Below, in pieces: positions 8,789 to 18,273 of a DNA stretch of 64,000 nt. Below the pieces are notes generated by a model. That model searched no databases. It was not told where the DNA came from and saw only the letters and a program-made list of their open reading frames with translations. How positions within the stretch are numbered: the first letter of the stretch is position 1; the number at the start of each line of letters is the position of its first letter. Both the position numbers and the translations under genes were made by a program. This DNA comes from a virus: positions 1 to 64,000 of the IMG/VR virus record IMGVR_UViG_3300036834_000231; one strand, 5' to 3'.

Positions 8789-11700
8789 TTGGTGGTAAAT
8801 CGCAATCCTCGGTCAAGCCGGTAGCTCTCGGCGCGACGCTGCAATCCTCCACGTACGGGCAGACCATACCCGTTTTGTTCGGGCGCACCAAGCAAAGTTT
8901 GTATGTCATTTGGGCGGCCAACATCCGGCAGAGCGGGGGCGGCAAGAAAAGCAAAAAGGGCGGCAAGAAGGGACCGCCGCCAGACTATTACGAGAACATC
9001 GACTTCCTCATCGGCCATAACCCCATCGTTACCCCGCTGCAGTTTTGGGCGAAGCAGGATGCCCGTTATCCGTTCAATTTTGTAAAGCACTCTGGCTCCA
9101 TGTCTGGCGGGGTGTCGGTGACGGTGCCGGATGGCCTGTTTTTCGCCGTCGTCGGCGTTACTCTCTCGGCAACCTATAGCGTGACCTTCGACGACTACGG
9201 CGGCCAGGGTTCGCAGACTCTTTCGGGAAGCTGGGAGATTCCTTTGTGGAATGCCGCCTATGCGGCGCCCGATCCAGGCCGCGCGGGCACGGACCGCTTC
9301 GGCAAATACTATTACTACTGGCAGCCTGGCAGCGGGCCCACCATTACCTTTCCGCAGAATGCCAATTCCCAGACGGGCATCTCGGGAACGGTGAATGTTT
9401 ACTATGCGCAATTGGACATAGCCGATATCCTGGTTTACACGAAATTCCTAAGCAGCGCGACGCCCATGGCCGCTTTGAATATGGTGTTTGAGCCGGTGCT
9501 CGGCGACGGTCCGGAATTTTCCGGCAACGACAACATTACGGGCGCGCCGCTGAATCTGCAGCAGATTCTCTATCCGCACTATGCCGGGATCGGTTCGGCC
9601 AATTACGACTTGGGCAGCGCGCAGGTCCTGCCCAATGTGCGGGTCGAGATACTCGGCGCGTATCCCCTGTACCCGACCGGCGACGCCGATTTTGCCGACA
9701 TGATCGAGGACATCTTCAAGATGGGTCTGGCGCAAGCGGCGTTAGGCAGCGCTTATGCGTATACGCAGATTCAGCACGGACTCAGTTGTTTCGATTTTCC
9801 GGGATCGGTGCAATGCACCACGATGAACACCGTGAACCCGTTCAGCGGGCCAATTTCTTATTACCGTCCGAACACCGCGAATAACATCTTGCTCGTGGCC
9901 GCGAACGCGGGCGGCATCATCGGCGGCTTGGCCACTTTCGGAGCCTCGCCCGTCAGCGACTCGGCCGGAAACACCTGGTCGCTCGCGCTGCCGACCGGCC
10001 TGAATGCCCAGATCTGTTATGCGAAGGCGGTCGCCGCCTCATCCAATGCCGTAACCATCACCGGACAGACTTACCATTGGCAGAGTTCCCTCCTCGAAAT
10101 CGGCGGCGTCGATACCTTCGATAATGCGGCTTATAGTACGACCAGCAGGAAGGTAACGATCCTCACCGGCAATGACGCGGGCACGCCGTGCTTTATTTTG
10201 GCGATGGCAAACTACACGCCGGACGCGATCATATCCGCGCTGCCGGAGGTAGTGCAGTGGAAGTTGCTCGTCGACCGGCCGAACGGCGCCAACGATTTTG
10301 CCCTCTACTACCAAGTGGTCTACCAACCCGGCTACTATAGCTTCACGGCGCCACTCGGCACCTTCGGCACTACCCCGAATGTCGTCGCTTTGGTTTCTTT
10401 TAAGTGCGCCGAACCGCCGGGCTATCCGCGGCCTCTCGGGGATATTCTTGACGCGGCGTCGCTCGATCTGTGCCGGCAGCAATGCCGCGCGAACGGTCTG
10501 TGGGGTTCGCTCTTAATGGACTCGCAACAGAAGGCCGGCGATTGGCTGGGGGATCTCTTCACAGCCATGAATGCCGCCCCGGTATGGAGCGGCTTTACGC
10601 TGAAGTGCATTCCTCTTTCGGAGGTGAGCGCGGTGGGCAATGGCGCGATCTATAACGCGCCGAGCGCGGCTGGACCCGTCGCCACGTTATACGAATCCGA
10701 TTTCATCGGAGGGGCCGATTCTCCGCTCATAACGGTGGAGCGCAAAGCCCAGGTGGATGTGCCGAACATCTTGCAATACCAGCATCCGAACCGGTCAAGC
10801 GACTACAATGACGTAACTGTCTCGCAGCCGGAGACCGCCTCGATCGCGCTCTTTGGGCCGCGCAAGGATTCCCCGAAGCAGATGCGAATGATCCAGGACA
10901 CGGGGATTGCCCGCATGATTCTCAGCATCGCGGTGCGCAAGCAGAACTTTTTGCGCAATGTCTATAAGTTCAAAATAAAGGCGAAGTGGAAACTGCTCGA
11001 ACCGCTGGATTTGATCCTCATCAATGAACCGCGGCTCGGCATCTCGCAATTGCCGGTGCGCCTCACCAGCGTAAGCGAGGATGCGGAATACGCGCTGGAT
11101 TGCGAAGCGGAGCCGTTTATCTATGGTTGTTATTCACCAGTCGCCGTGCCCACTACGGCAGTCGCGCCGCACCGCCCGCAGGTCGGCATCAGTCCGGGGC
11201 AGGTCAACCCACCGATTATTTTTGAACCCGTGCCGCGTCTTTATGGGGCGTTGAACCAAAACCAATTGTGGCTGGTCGTCAGCGCGTCGAACGTCAACTA
11301 CGGCGGCTGCCAGGTTTATATTTCGACCGATGGCGGGGTGAGTTACAACCTGATCGGTCAACTGCAAGGCAGCGCCACGACCGGCGTAAGCACCGCAGAT
11401 TGGCCGGCCGCCAGTGATCCGGATACGACAAATGACCTGCCGCTCGATTTGACCGAGAGCAATAGACCCCTCACGTCCTACCAGACGAGCGATGAGGACA
11501 ACTTTACTTACATCTCGTACATGGCGGGCGGGAATGCTTCGATTCCCTATGAGTTGTTGAGCTATGCCGTCGCCACTTTAACGTCCGCCGAACACTACAC
11601 TTTGAAAGCGACCGGAACAGGCAACAAGCTGCGGCGCGCGGTCTTCGGCGCGCCCGCCGTGGGCGCTGGGGTCGATCATCCAATCGGTACGCGGTTCGCC

Positions 11701-11931
11701 TTTCTAGGTCCGCCGGGCGCGCAAGCGCAGCAGGGCATCCTGAAATTGTCGATGGATCCGACGTGGATCGGGAAGACGCTTCACTTCAAGTTTTTGGCTT
11801 TCAATACCAATTTGGGCGCGCTCGAATCGCTATCCGATGCGGTGGACTATACCTACACTCCGACCGGAACGGTAGGGAGCGTGAACCCGGCCGGCGCGTC
11901 GACTCAGATCTTTCAAATCAATGGAGCGTAA
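8785..11931 (+). CDS. Tail-tip / host-specificity protein (central fibre-like)
   Basis: A 1,048-residue protein, last in the tail-tip cassette, in the position of lambda gpJ and the GTA tail-tip protein. The N-terminus (ALGATLQSSTYGQTIPVLFG) is the usual start of this family and fits the tail hub. The middle is beta-rich and the C-terminal third resembles carbohydrate-binding or fibronectin-like modules. Receptor contact is inferred. It overlaps the peptidase gene by four bases. Confidence 0.85.
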   Translation: MIGGKSQSSVKPVALGATLQSSTYGQTIPVLFGRTKQSLYVIWAANIRQSGGGKKSKKGGKKGPPPDYYENIDFLIGHNPIVTPLQFWAKQDARYPFNFVKHSGSMSGGVSVTVPDGLFFAVVGVTLSATYSVTFDDYGGQGSQTLSGSWEIPLWNAAYAAPDPGRAGTDRFGKYYYYWQPGSGPTITFPQNANSQTGISGTVNVYYAQLDIADILVYTKFLSSATPMAALNMVFEPVLGDGPEFSGNDNITGAPLNLQQILYPHYAGIGSANYDLGSAQVLPNVRVEILGAYPLYPTGDADFADMIEDIFKMGLAQAALGSAYAYTQIQHGLSCFDFPGSVQCTTMNTVNPFSGPISYYRPNTANNILLVAANAGGIIGGLATFGASPVSDSAGNTWSLALPTGLNAQICYAKAVAASSNAVTITGQTYHWQSSLLEIGGVDTFDNAAYSTTSRKVTILTGNDAGTPCFILAMANYTPDAIISALPEVVQWKLLVDRPNGANDFALYYQVVYQPGYYSFTAPLGTFGTTPNVVALVSFKCAEPPGYPRPLGDILDAASLDLCRQQCRANGLWGSLLMDSQQKAGDWLGDLFTAMNAAPVWSGFTLKCIPLSEVSAVGNGAIYNAPSAAGPVATLYESDFIGGADSPLITVERKAQVDVPNILQYQHPNRSSDYNDVTVSQPETASIALFGPRKDSPKQMRMIQDTGIARMILSIAVRKQNFLRNVYKFKIKAKWKLLEPLDLILINEPRLGISQLPVRLTSVSEDAEYALDCEAEPFIYGCYSPVAVPTTAVAPHRPQVGISPGQVNPPIIFEPVPRLYGALNQNQLWLVVSASNVNYGGCQVYISTDGGVSYNLIGQLQGSATTGVSTADWPAASDPDTTNDLPLDLTESNRPLTSYQTSDEDNFTYISYMAGGNASIPYELLSYAVATLTSAEHYTLKATGTGNKLRRAVFGAPAVGAGVDHPIGTRFAFLGPPGAQAQQGILKLSMDPTWIGKTLHFKFLAFNTNLGALESLSDAVDYTYTPTGTVGSVNPAGASTQIFQINGA

Positions 11932-12426
11932 GTGCCCACGCAAGCGCAGATCATCAATCTCAATGATTTGACGCCAGCGCCACCGGCGGGCGAGCAGAAC
12001 ATCCATTGGCAGAAAGGCGCGACTGTCGGGAACGATCCAGAGACGGGTTACCCGATCTACCCGGCCTCGGGGAACATGCCGCCCATGTTGGGCGATACGG
12101 GCTCGGGCGGGACGGGTGGCGCCGTGCCAGCGCCTGGCGCCGGGGACGCGGCGGCGGGCAAATTTCTGCGGGCGGACGGCTCCTGGGGCATTCCGAGCGC
12201 GACCTCGGGCGGTACGCCGGTGCGCGAAACGCCAAGCGGTACGCTCAACGGATCGAACAAGACGTTTACTTTGAGTTTTACACCGTCGCCAGCCGCAACG
12301 CTCTGGCTCGCGTTAAATGGCGTGGTGCAGGATCAGGGCGTAGATTTCTCGATCAGCGCCGCGGTCATCACGTATACGACGGCTCCCAAGGCGGACGATT
12401 GGCATTTGGCCTGGTACACCCACTAA
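11932..12426 (+). CDS. Tail fibre / appendage protein
   Basis: Encodes 164 residues from GTG 11932, directly after the tail-tip stop. It contains a collagen-like Gly-rich segment ending in GDAAAGKFLRADGSWG, a motif also present in the fibre gene at 13811 (GDAAAGKYLKADGTW) and common in phage fibres. The C-terminal part (TFTLSFTPSPAATLWLALNG) is a beta-sandwich-like repeat seen in fibres. Confidence 0.65.
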   Translation: MPTQAQIINLNDLTPAPPAGEQNIHWQKGATVGNDPETGYPIYPASGNMPPMLGDTGSGGTGGAVPAPGAGDAAAGKFLRADGSWGIPSATSGGTPVRETPSGTLNGSNKTFTLSFTPSPAATLWLALNGVVQDQGVDFSISAAVITYTTAPKADDWHLAWYTH

Positions 12427-12427
12427 C

Positions 12428-13168
12428 ATGTCTCTCCCGGTAACGTCGAGCTTGCAGTTGTGGTTTCCGGCCGATATCATCGGCGGCGCGGACGGGAGTT
12501 CGGTCACAAGCTGGGCCGATCAATCGGGCAATGCCAATAACGCCACCGTGACCGCCGGTACGTTGACGTATCACACGGCGCAGATTGAAGGCTTGCCGGC
12601 TGTGACGTTCGCAAGCGGCAAATTGTCGTTGGCGAATGCCATCAGTTCCACGGGCCAGCATACCGTGTTTGCCGTTTATAAACTCTCCAGCAGTTCGAAG
12701 GGCTGCATCATTGGCGGCGGGTTAGGCGCGTTCACCTATTGGTTCGGGGCCAGTTCAAAAGCGCAAGGCGTGGACGGCGCAGGCATTATCCAGGATTCGA
12801 CCGGCACGGCAGCGGTGGACACCACGCTCTGGCATCAATCGAATGTGGTCAACAGCGGCGCGGGTTCGAGCCCCGGCACGATTGGCCTCTTTCGTTTGGA
12901 TCGCGCGGACGACGCGACCATAGGTCTCATCACGAGCGGCAATAATTTCACGGAGCCGACCGTGCTCGGCTACAACAATTCGAACGGCAGCGAATTTTTT
13001 ACCGGCCAGCTCGCCGAGTTGATCTATTACAACCGCAATCTCACCACTACGGAAGTCTCGCAGGTCGAGACGTATTTGGCCGGGAGGTATTTTGCCGCAG
13101 GCCTGCTGGTCAACACGGGCACGGATGGCGGCATGCGGCCGCATCTGTTAGGAGGAACCAATGGCTAA
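12428..13168 (+). CDS. LamG/concanavalin-like fibre protein
   Basis: A 246-residue protein with the look of a LamG/concanavalin A-like lectin fold: LQLWFPADIIGGADGSSVTS, WADQSGNANNATV, then FTGQLAELIYYNRNLTTTEV. Such domains bind sugars on the host surface. It lies within the fibre block, two bases after the preceding stop, and overlaps the next gene by eight bases. Confidence 0.7.
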   Translation: MSLPVTSSLQLWFPADIIGGADGSSVTSWADQSGNANNATVTAGTLTYHTAQIEGLPAVTFASGKLSLANAISSTGQHTVFAVYKLSSSSKGCIIGGGLGAFTYWFGASSKAQGVDGAGIIQDSTGTAAVDTTLWHQSNVVNSGAGSSPGTIGLFRLDRADDATIGLITSGNNFTEPTVLGYNNSNGSEFFTGQLAELIYYNRNLTTTEVSQVETYLAGRYFAAGLLVNTGTDGGMRPHLLGGTNG

Positions 13169-13814
13169 GCTGAGCCGCCAGATCGGCACGACGAGCCAAA
13201 TCGTCGAGGTCTTCGTACAGGATTCGTCGAGCATCACCGGCGCAGGCAAGACGGGCATTCTCTTTAACGCGAGCGGGCTCGCTTGCTACTACAAGCGCAA
13301 TACCGCCTCCAGTTCAACGGCTGTGACGCTTGTGACCATCACCACGCTAGGGACCTACGCTTCGGGCGGCTGGAAAGAAGTGGATGCTACGAATATGCCC
13401 GGCGTTTACGAGGTGCATTTGCCGAATGCCGCGCTCGTCTCTGGCGCTGACTCGGTGGTCTTTTATGCGGGCGGCGCGGCCAACATGGCCCCCTTGCTGC
13501 TTGAAATCGAGTTGACGGCCACCACCAATCAGACCGACATCCAGGTCAAGAAGAATCAGGCGCTCTCGAATTTCGCCTTCCTGATGGTGTCCTCGACCGA
13601 TCACGTCACGCCGAAGACCGGGCTCACCATTACCGCGCAGCGCTCGATCGACGGGGCGGCGTTCGCCTCCTGCGCCAATGCCGCGACCGAATTGTCGAAC
13701 GGCATTTACCTCATCAACCTGGCGGCGGCCGATCTCAACGGCAATGTGATCACCCTGCTCTTTAGCGGCTCGGGAGCCGATTCCCGGTATGTCGGGATTG
13801 TGACCCAAGCGTGA
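13161..13814 (+). CDS. Phage structural protein, likely fibre or baseplate
   Basis: Encodes 217 residues. The N-terminal part (residues about 1-120) reads as a beta-sandwich, with GWKEVDATNMPGVYEVHLPN typical of proteins found beside phage fibres. The C-terminal half (TGLTITAQRSIDGAAFASCA) is a similar second domain. Overlaps on both sides (8 and 4 bases) show it is read with its neighbours. The exact structural role is not known to me. Confidence 0.6.
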   Translation: MAKLSRQIGTTSQIVEVFVQDSSSITGAGKTGILFNASGLACYYKRNTASSSTAVTLVTITTLGTYASGGWKEVDATNMPGVYEVHLPNAALVSGADSVVFYAGGAANMAPLLLEIELTATTNQTDIQVKKNQALSNFAFLMVSSTDHVTPKTGLTITAQRSIDGAAFASCANAATELSNGIYLINLAAADLNGNVITLLFSGSGADSRYVGIVTQA

Positions 13815-14962
13815 TTATCGAGTGGTCGAACGAAATCAATTATCTCGGCCTGCGGCCCTTGGTGCGCCCGTTGGTTACGGGCGTGGCGATTGCGCCTAGT
13901 GCGCGCGGCAATATCGATTACGATCAGCTCAAGGCGGCCGCGCGGCACGGCATCGGCGCGCAGATCCAGATGTTCGGCGGCGGCGCGATCACCGCCGGTC
14001 ATGCGGTCATTTTCGACGCCGCCGGGAACGTGGTGGACGGCGGGGCGAGCGTCTATGCGCCCACTTCCCGGCTGATCTCGACGACCGCGCCGCTCACCGG
14101 CGGCGGGGATCTGACGGCAGACCGGACGCTTGCGATCAATGCCTTCACCGGCGATTCCGGATCGGGCGGCCTCAAAGGGGCGGTCCCGGCGCCGGCGGCG
14201 GGCGATGCTGCCGCCGGTAAGTATCTGAAAGCAGACGGCACCTGGACCACTGCGGGCGGCGATGTCACCGCCGAATACATCATCGGCGCGACGGATGCCG
14301 CGCTGACCAATGCTTTGGTCTGGCCGGCGCTGTACAACCATGTCGATGCGCCGCCGGTCTCGGCCGGTTCGCTCGACGATGAGTTCGATGCGAGTACGCT
14401 CAATGGCGCCTGGAGCTGGGTGAACCAGGGCAGCGCAACTGCGACCTTTTCCCGCAGTTGGCTCAAGCTCGCGCTCGCGAGCTCAACCAGCAGCGATAAC
14501 ATCACTATGATCGTCAAGACCGCGCCTTCCACTCCTTGGGAAGTGACGGCGCGTATCTGCATGGTGACGCTGAACAACAATTGGCTCGGCGGCGGCATCG
14601 TCCTCCGCGAATCGTCGACCGGCAAGATTATGATGTTCGGGCCGGCTTTCTACCAGACTCGCGGCTTAGACGTTTCGCGCTGGAATTCAACGACTTCGAA
14701 TAGCAGCGACACGACGGGCGGCTCGGTTTGGGCGACGCTCGGTTGCAGTCCCGGCTACATGCGCGTGAAGGACGACGGTACGAATCTAACGTTCAGCGCC
14801 TCGGCCGATGGCATTTCGTTTGCCCAGTTCAACCAGCAGAGCCGCACGGCGTTTCTCTCAGGCGGGGCGAATCAAGTCGGCCTCGGCTATAACTGCCAAG
14901 TAGTGGGCGGCACGGGCACCGCCATCGCACTCGATTGCGATTACTTCCGGCGGACCGTATGA
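13811..14962 (+). CDS. Tail fibre protein
   Basis: Encodes 383 residues from GTG 13811, overlapping the previous stop. Residues about 50-85 (IFDAAGNVVDGGAS, then SRLISTTAPLTGGGDLTADR) and GDAAAGKYLKADGTW are typical trimeric fibre shaft sequences. The C-terminal 190 residues look like a concanavalin-like beta-sandwich (SLDDEFDASTLNGAWSWVNQ) and probably carry receptor binding. Last structural gene of the window. Confidence 0.75.
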   Translation: MIIEWSNEINYLGLRPLVRPLVTGVAIAPSARGNIDYDQLKAAARHGIGAQIQMFGGGAITAGHAVIFDAAGNVVDGGASVYAPTSRLISTTAPLTGGGDLTADRTLAINAFTGDSGSGGLKGAVPAPAAGDAAAGKYLKADGTWTTAGGDVTAEYIIGATDAALTNALVWPALYNHVDAPPVSAGSLDDEFDASTLNGAWSWVNQGSATATFSRSWLKLALASSTSSDNITMIVKTAPSTPWEVTARICMVTLNNNWLGGGIVLRESSTGKIMMFGPAFYQTRGLDVSRWNSTTSNSSDTTGGSVWATLGCSPGYMRVKDDGTNLTFSASADGISFAQFNQQSRTAFLSGGANQVGLGYNCQVVGGTGTAIALDCDYFRRTV

Positions 14963-14981
14963 ATTTTTTTGGAGCGTTATC

Positions 14982-15221
14982 ATGTCCACCCCTGCTCCTG
15001 CTCCCATGCCGTATGCCAGTGTTGTCGCCGCTTCTCGGGACAAAGAGCATCCGCAATTTCATTTGTCGCTAGGCAAGGTGCTCGCGACCATTCTTCTAGG
15101 CTCGTTCGATGCGCTAGCGGCGCAGCAAAATCCGACCAATAGCAACATCGACAGTTCCATCACCGCCTTTCTCGGCGGATTCTTGCAGATCTGGCTGCCG
15201 CCAACGCAGCCCCCGAGCTAG
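14982..15221 (+). CDS. Small holin-like protein before the lysozyme
   Basis: A 79-residue protein; a TTGGAG ribosome site lies 11 bases before ATG 14982. One moderately hydrophobic helix (VLATILLGSFDALAA) and a hydrophobic C-terminal part (ITAFLGGFLQIWLPP) suggest membrane contact. It sits directly before the lysozyme, whose GTG overlaps its stop, the usual place for a holin. Holin function is inferred from position. Confidence 0.5.
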   Translation: MSTPAPAPMPYASVVAASRDKEHPQFHLSLGKVLATILLGSFDALAAQQNPTNSNIDSSITAFLGGFLQIWLPPTQPPS

Positions 15222-15796
15222 TGAATAACCATTCGCAGGCCAAGCAGCTCCTCATCGATCACGAGGGCTGGTGCCGGCATTTCTATCTCGACCAAGCCAA
15301 AAATGTGACTGTGGGCGTCGGCCATCTGCTACGCACCAGTCTCGACGCCAGCCGTTTGCCCTTTGTCTGGCGCGCGAGCAAGTGGCCGACCACCGCAACG
15401 CAGATCAGCGCGGAGTATCTGAATGTTTTGAAGCAGAAGCCCGGACAGAAGGCCAGCTATTACCGGCAATTCACCCAATTGGAATTGCTCGATCCGGCGA
15501 TCGAGCAATTGCTCGATGAGGATATCGCGAGCGTTGAGGTGAGCGTCGAAGCGTATTTTCAGGGCTATGTGCAGTATCCGCCGCCCGCCCAGGACGGCCT
15601 CATCGATATGGACTTTAATCTGGGAACGCATCGCCTGGTCAGCGAATACTCAAAGCTCAAGGTGGCGGCCGAAGAACGCAATTGGCGCGCTTGCGCGGCT
15701 GAATGCTTTCGCCGGGGCGTCGCCGAAACGCGCAATGCCCAGACCCGGGACCTGTTTCTGCAAGCGGCGTCTATTGATATCACAGTGATTTCCTAG
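15221..15796 (+). CDS. Endolysin, T4-type lysozyme (glycoside hydrolase 24-like)
   Basis: Encodes 191 residues. The phage lysozyme triad is visible near the N-terminus: Glu in IDHEGW, Asp in FYLDQAKN and Thr in VTVGVGH. It would cut the glycan strands of murein at lysis. GTG 15221 shares bases with the stop of the holin-like gene. The last codons (SIDITVIS) are an in-frame reading of the start-associated dyad at 15777-15791, so the C-terminal tail is shaped by a regulatory site. Confidence 0.85.
   Translation: MNNHSQAKQLLIDHEGWCRHFYLDQAKNVTVGVGHLLRTSLDASRLPFVWRASKWPTTATQISAEYLNVLKQKPGQKASYYRQFTQLELLDPAIEQLLDEDIASVEVSVEAYFQGYVQYPPPAQDGLIDMDFNLGTHRLVSEYSKLKVAAEERNWRACAAECFRRGVAETRNAQTRDLFLQAASIDITVIS
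15777..15791. promoter_or_regulatory. Start-associated dyad before recT (one mismatch)
   Basis: ATATC acagt GATTT, preceded by TG (extended -10 form TGATATC). It lies inside the last codons of the lysozyme gene. If it is a -10 element, the transcript starts near 15790 and carries a leader with AAGGAGG before the TTG of recT. Confidence 0.65.
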
Positions 15797-15829
15797 TGAG
15801 ATAGGAGATAAGGAAAAAGGAGGGTTGTT

Positions 15830-16921
15830 TTGGCCAGTAATCGCAATCCGAGTCAAAATCCCACGGAGCGGGCGCAACGCGGAGTGGTGGCCGCGCTTTC
15901 GACGCGCGACTTCTCTAGCAAGGCCCTCAAGTTCGAGGAGCAGTTTGGCCGTTTGATTCCGAACACTATCCGCAAGACCGAGATTCTGACGGCCAGCCGG
16001 GTGGTTGGCTTGCTTGTCAATCTCTACGCCTCGAATGAGGATATCCGCAAGTGCAAGCCTTCGACGATCTTGAATTCGGCCGGCCTCGCCTGCGCGGTGG
16101 GTCTGGAGTTCAATAACGCGCTCGGCCAGTCAGCCATCATCCCGTACAAGGATGTGGCAAGCTGGCAGCCCATGTACCGCGGCCTGATTACCCTCGCTTC
16201 GCGTAGCGGCCGGGTGCACGACGTAACCGCGCACGTCGTCATGGAGCAGGATTACTTCGAGTACCGCTACGGCATCCAGCCCGAGCTGCACCACAAGCCC
16301 GCCTTCCGCTGGAATGAGGGTTTCGATCTGGAGCGCGATTGGCGCTATGCCTATTCGCTCGTGCGCTTCAAGGACGGTCCCGCCGCCTTTCTGGTGATGG
16401 ATCGCTCCGAGGTCGAGCGGGTGAAGACCACTTCCTCAAGAGCCACGAGCGAGTTCGCTCCCTGGAAAGTACATCTGGAGGAGATGATCCGCAAGACACC
16501 CATCAAGCGGCACCTCAAAATGCTGGACCTGACGGCGCACGCAAATATGGCGGTGGGCCTCGACGACGCAGCCCAAGAGGGCGAGAAGCAGGACGTGGTC
16601 CTCGACTGGAAGGACTACTCGACCGAGGATCTCGACGAACCGCTCAAAGGTTACACGGCTGGCGCGGGCGAGAAGGAAAAGCCGGCAGAACCTGATGACG
16701 CCATGCCGAAGCCGGGCGGCGCCGTCCGCAGTACCTTGGGCCCGTTCACCGAAGACGACTTTTCCGAGGAAGAATTCGACTGGCTGCTACGCCAATTCAA
16801 AGCCTACGGCCACGGCCAGACCAAGGCGCAATTGCTTGGCTTCGCCGGCACATGGCGCGAGACGAAAGACGCGTTGATGGAGTACCTCAGCCATGCCGAA
16901 GCTCAAACCGCCGGCCGATGA
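15830..16921 (+). CDS. recT: RecT-family single-strand annealing protein
   Basis: A 363-residue protein that anneals complementary single strands in phage recombination. Family signature: SAGLACAVGLEFNN, IIPYKDVASWQPMYRGLITL, SGRVHDVTAHVVMEQDYFEY. The start is TTG 15830 because AAGGAGG lies 7 bases upstream. The C-terminal 90 residues form a low-complexity linker plus a small acidic domain (FTEDDFSEEEFDWLLRQFKA). It overlaps the exonuclease gene by 29 bases, as expected for a RecT/exonuclease pair. Confidence 0.9.
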   Translation: MASNRNPSQNPTERAQRGVVAALSTRDFSSKALKFEEQFGRLIPNTIRKTEILTASRVVGLLVNLYASNEDIRKCKPSTILNSAGLACAVGLEFNNALGQSAIIPYKDVASWQPMYRGLITLASRSGRVHDVTAHVVMEQDYFEYRYGIQPELHHKPAFRWNEGFDLERDWRYAYSLVRFKDGPAAFLVMDRSEVERVKTTSSRATSEFAPWKVHLEEMIRKTPIKRHLKMLDLTAHANMAVGLDDAAQEGEKQDVVLDWKDYSTEDLDEPLKGYTAGAGEKEKPAEPDDAMPKPGGAVRSTLGPFTEDDFSEEEFDWLLRQFKAYGHGQTKAQLLGFAGTWRETKDALMEYLSHAEAQTAGR

Positions 16922-18242
16922 ACAAGCTCATTTCGAGATCGTGCCGCGCATCGAGGCGCCGCCTGGCATTTCGAAGTCGATGGGCCGCGCGCTCGGGTGC
17001 GCTACGTTCTTTGCCGGTCAGTATCTGCAGGGCCGGGGTGTCGGCCGGAACGAACACTTCCTGAGTCAAACCGGGCTCGAGTTTCATGCCTGGCGCAAGG
17101 CGTATGTCGAGCATCTGATCGCCGAGAATCAATGGAGCGACGAGGCTTTTCGCGATCAGTATGTCGCGACGCAGGCCTTGAGCGAGGACGGCGCTGCGCT
17201 GATCAGCCGGGATGCCTTCACCATCAATCCGGATTCGGTCTACGGTTGCGAGCTCTTCCTGTCGGTCGACCAGGACTTTCAACCGCTCGAAGCGATCCGG
17301 GACCGGACGCCCGGGCAGTTCAGCGATAACCCGCAGGCCTTGCTGGGGGGCACGCTCGATCTGCTGTTGCTCGAAGGCCGGATTGCCACGATTCTCGATC
17401 CGAAGAGCGGTTTCTCGACGACCGGGGTGACCGACGACGAGCCGGCGTTTTACGCGGCGCTGGTGTTCGCGCATTTCCCGACCGTCGAAGAGGTGCAGTT
17501 TCGCTGGGACTTCGTGCGGGTGGATAAGGTGCGGCGCACGAGCTATACGCGCGACGAACTCGGCTGGATTGTGGAGCGCGTGCGGGAGGTTAATCGCCAA
17601 AAGAATGAGTATGTTACGCGCTACAACGCGGGCCAGCCGCTCGAAGCGAATCCGTTCGCCGGGCTATGTCCCTACTGCCAGTTGGCCTGCCCGCTGCGGC
17701 CGCGCTGGGAGGAGGGCGAGCTTGCCATAGCCATGCCGCAGAAGCGCGAGGATGCCGTGCGCCTGGCGCAGTTGGTCAAGGTCTGCGAGGACGTCATTAC
17801 GCGCGCGCGCAAGCTGGTCGTCACCTGGCTCGATCAGGACCCAGAGCGCCGGCTGGAGCTCGGCGGCGGCTTCGAGGCGGCCTTGCGGGTAGACGAGCGC
17901 TGCGAGTATCCGCTCGTCCAGGCGCTGAATGTGCTAGGGCTGGATCTTATTGATTTACAGGCACTTCCGCCTGAGATGCGGCAGACGATTGCGGAGAACC
18001 GGCCAGACGGCTCGCCGGTCTTTGATGTGCCGCTACGGTCCTTGCATGTCTCCGGGTTGACGGGCTTCTTCAAAAGCCGGAAGTCGAAGCGTGGCGTGCC
18101 GCGGGAGGGGCTGAAGGATTTGATGCGGTCGATCGCGGTCCGCGGCGCCGCAACTCTGCTCGTCATCCGCAAGCCGCAGCCGATGGCGGCGGACGAGAAC
18201 ATCGCGGAGCTGCTCGAAGCCAGTGTGGAAAAGAGTCAGTGA
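16893..18242 (+). CDS. RecB/Cas4-like PD-(D/E)XK exonuclease
   Basis: Encodes 449 residues. The nuclease core reads GGTLDLLLLEGRIATILDPK (Asp, then Asp-Pro-Lys), followed by a Cys-rich cluster CPYCQLACPL as in iron-sulphur Cas4/AddB nucleases. It would resect DNA ends to feed RecT. The first Cys of a four-Cys iron-sulphur set is less clear, so metal binding is a guess. TGA 18240-18242 shares its final A with the next dyad. Confidence 0.8.
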   Translation: MPKLKPPADEQAHFEIVPRIEAPPGISKSMGRALGCATFFAGQYLQGRGVGRNEHFLSQTGLEFHAWRKAYVEHLIAENQWSDEAFRDQYVATQALSEDGAALISRDAFTINPDSVYGCELFLSVDQDFQPLEAIRDRTPGQFSDNPQALLGGTLDLLLLEGRIATILDPKSGFSTTGVTDDEPAFYAALVFAHFPTVEEVQFRWDFVRVDKVRRTSYTRDELGWIVERVREVNRQKNEYVTRYNAGQPLEANPFAGLCPYCQLACPLRPRWEEGELAIAMPQKREDAVRLAQLVKVCEDVITRARKLVVTWLDQDPERRLELGGGFEAALRVDERCEYPLVQALNVLGLDLIDLQALPPEMRQTIAENRPDGSPVFDVPLRSLHVSGLTGFFKSRKSKRGVPREGLKDLMRSIAVRGAATLLVIRKPQPMAADENIAELLEASVEKSQ

Positions 18243-18256
18243 TATCACTCGGCTAT
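18242..18256. promoter_or_regulatory. Start-associated dyad before the resolvase gene (one mismatch)
   Basis: ATATC actcg GCTAT, preceded by TG. It begins on the stop codon of the exonuclease gene and ends 17 bases before ATG 18274, the same spacing as at 358-390. Confidence 0.6.
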
Positions 18257-18273
18257 CCCGGTGAGATAAAAAA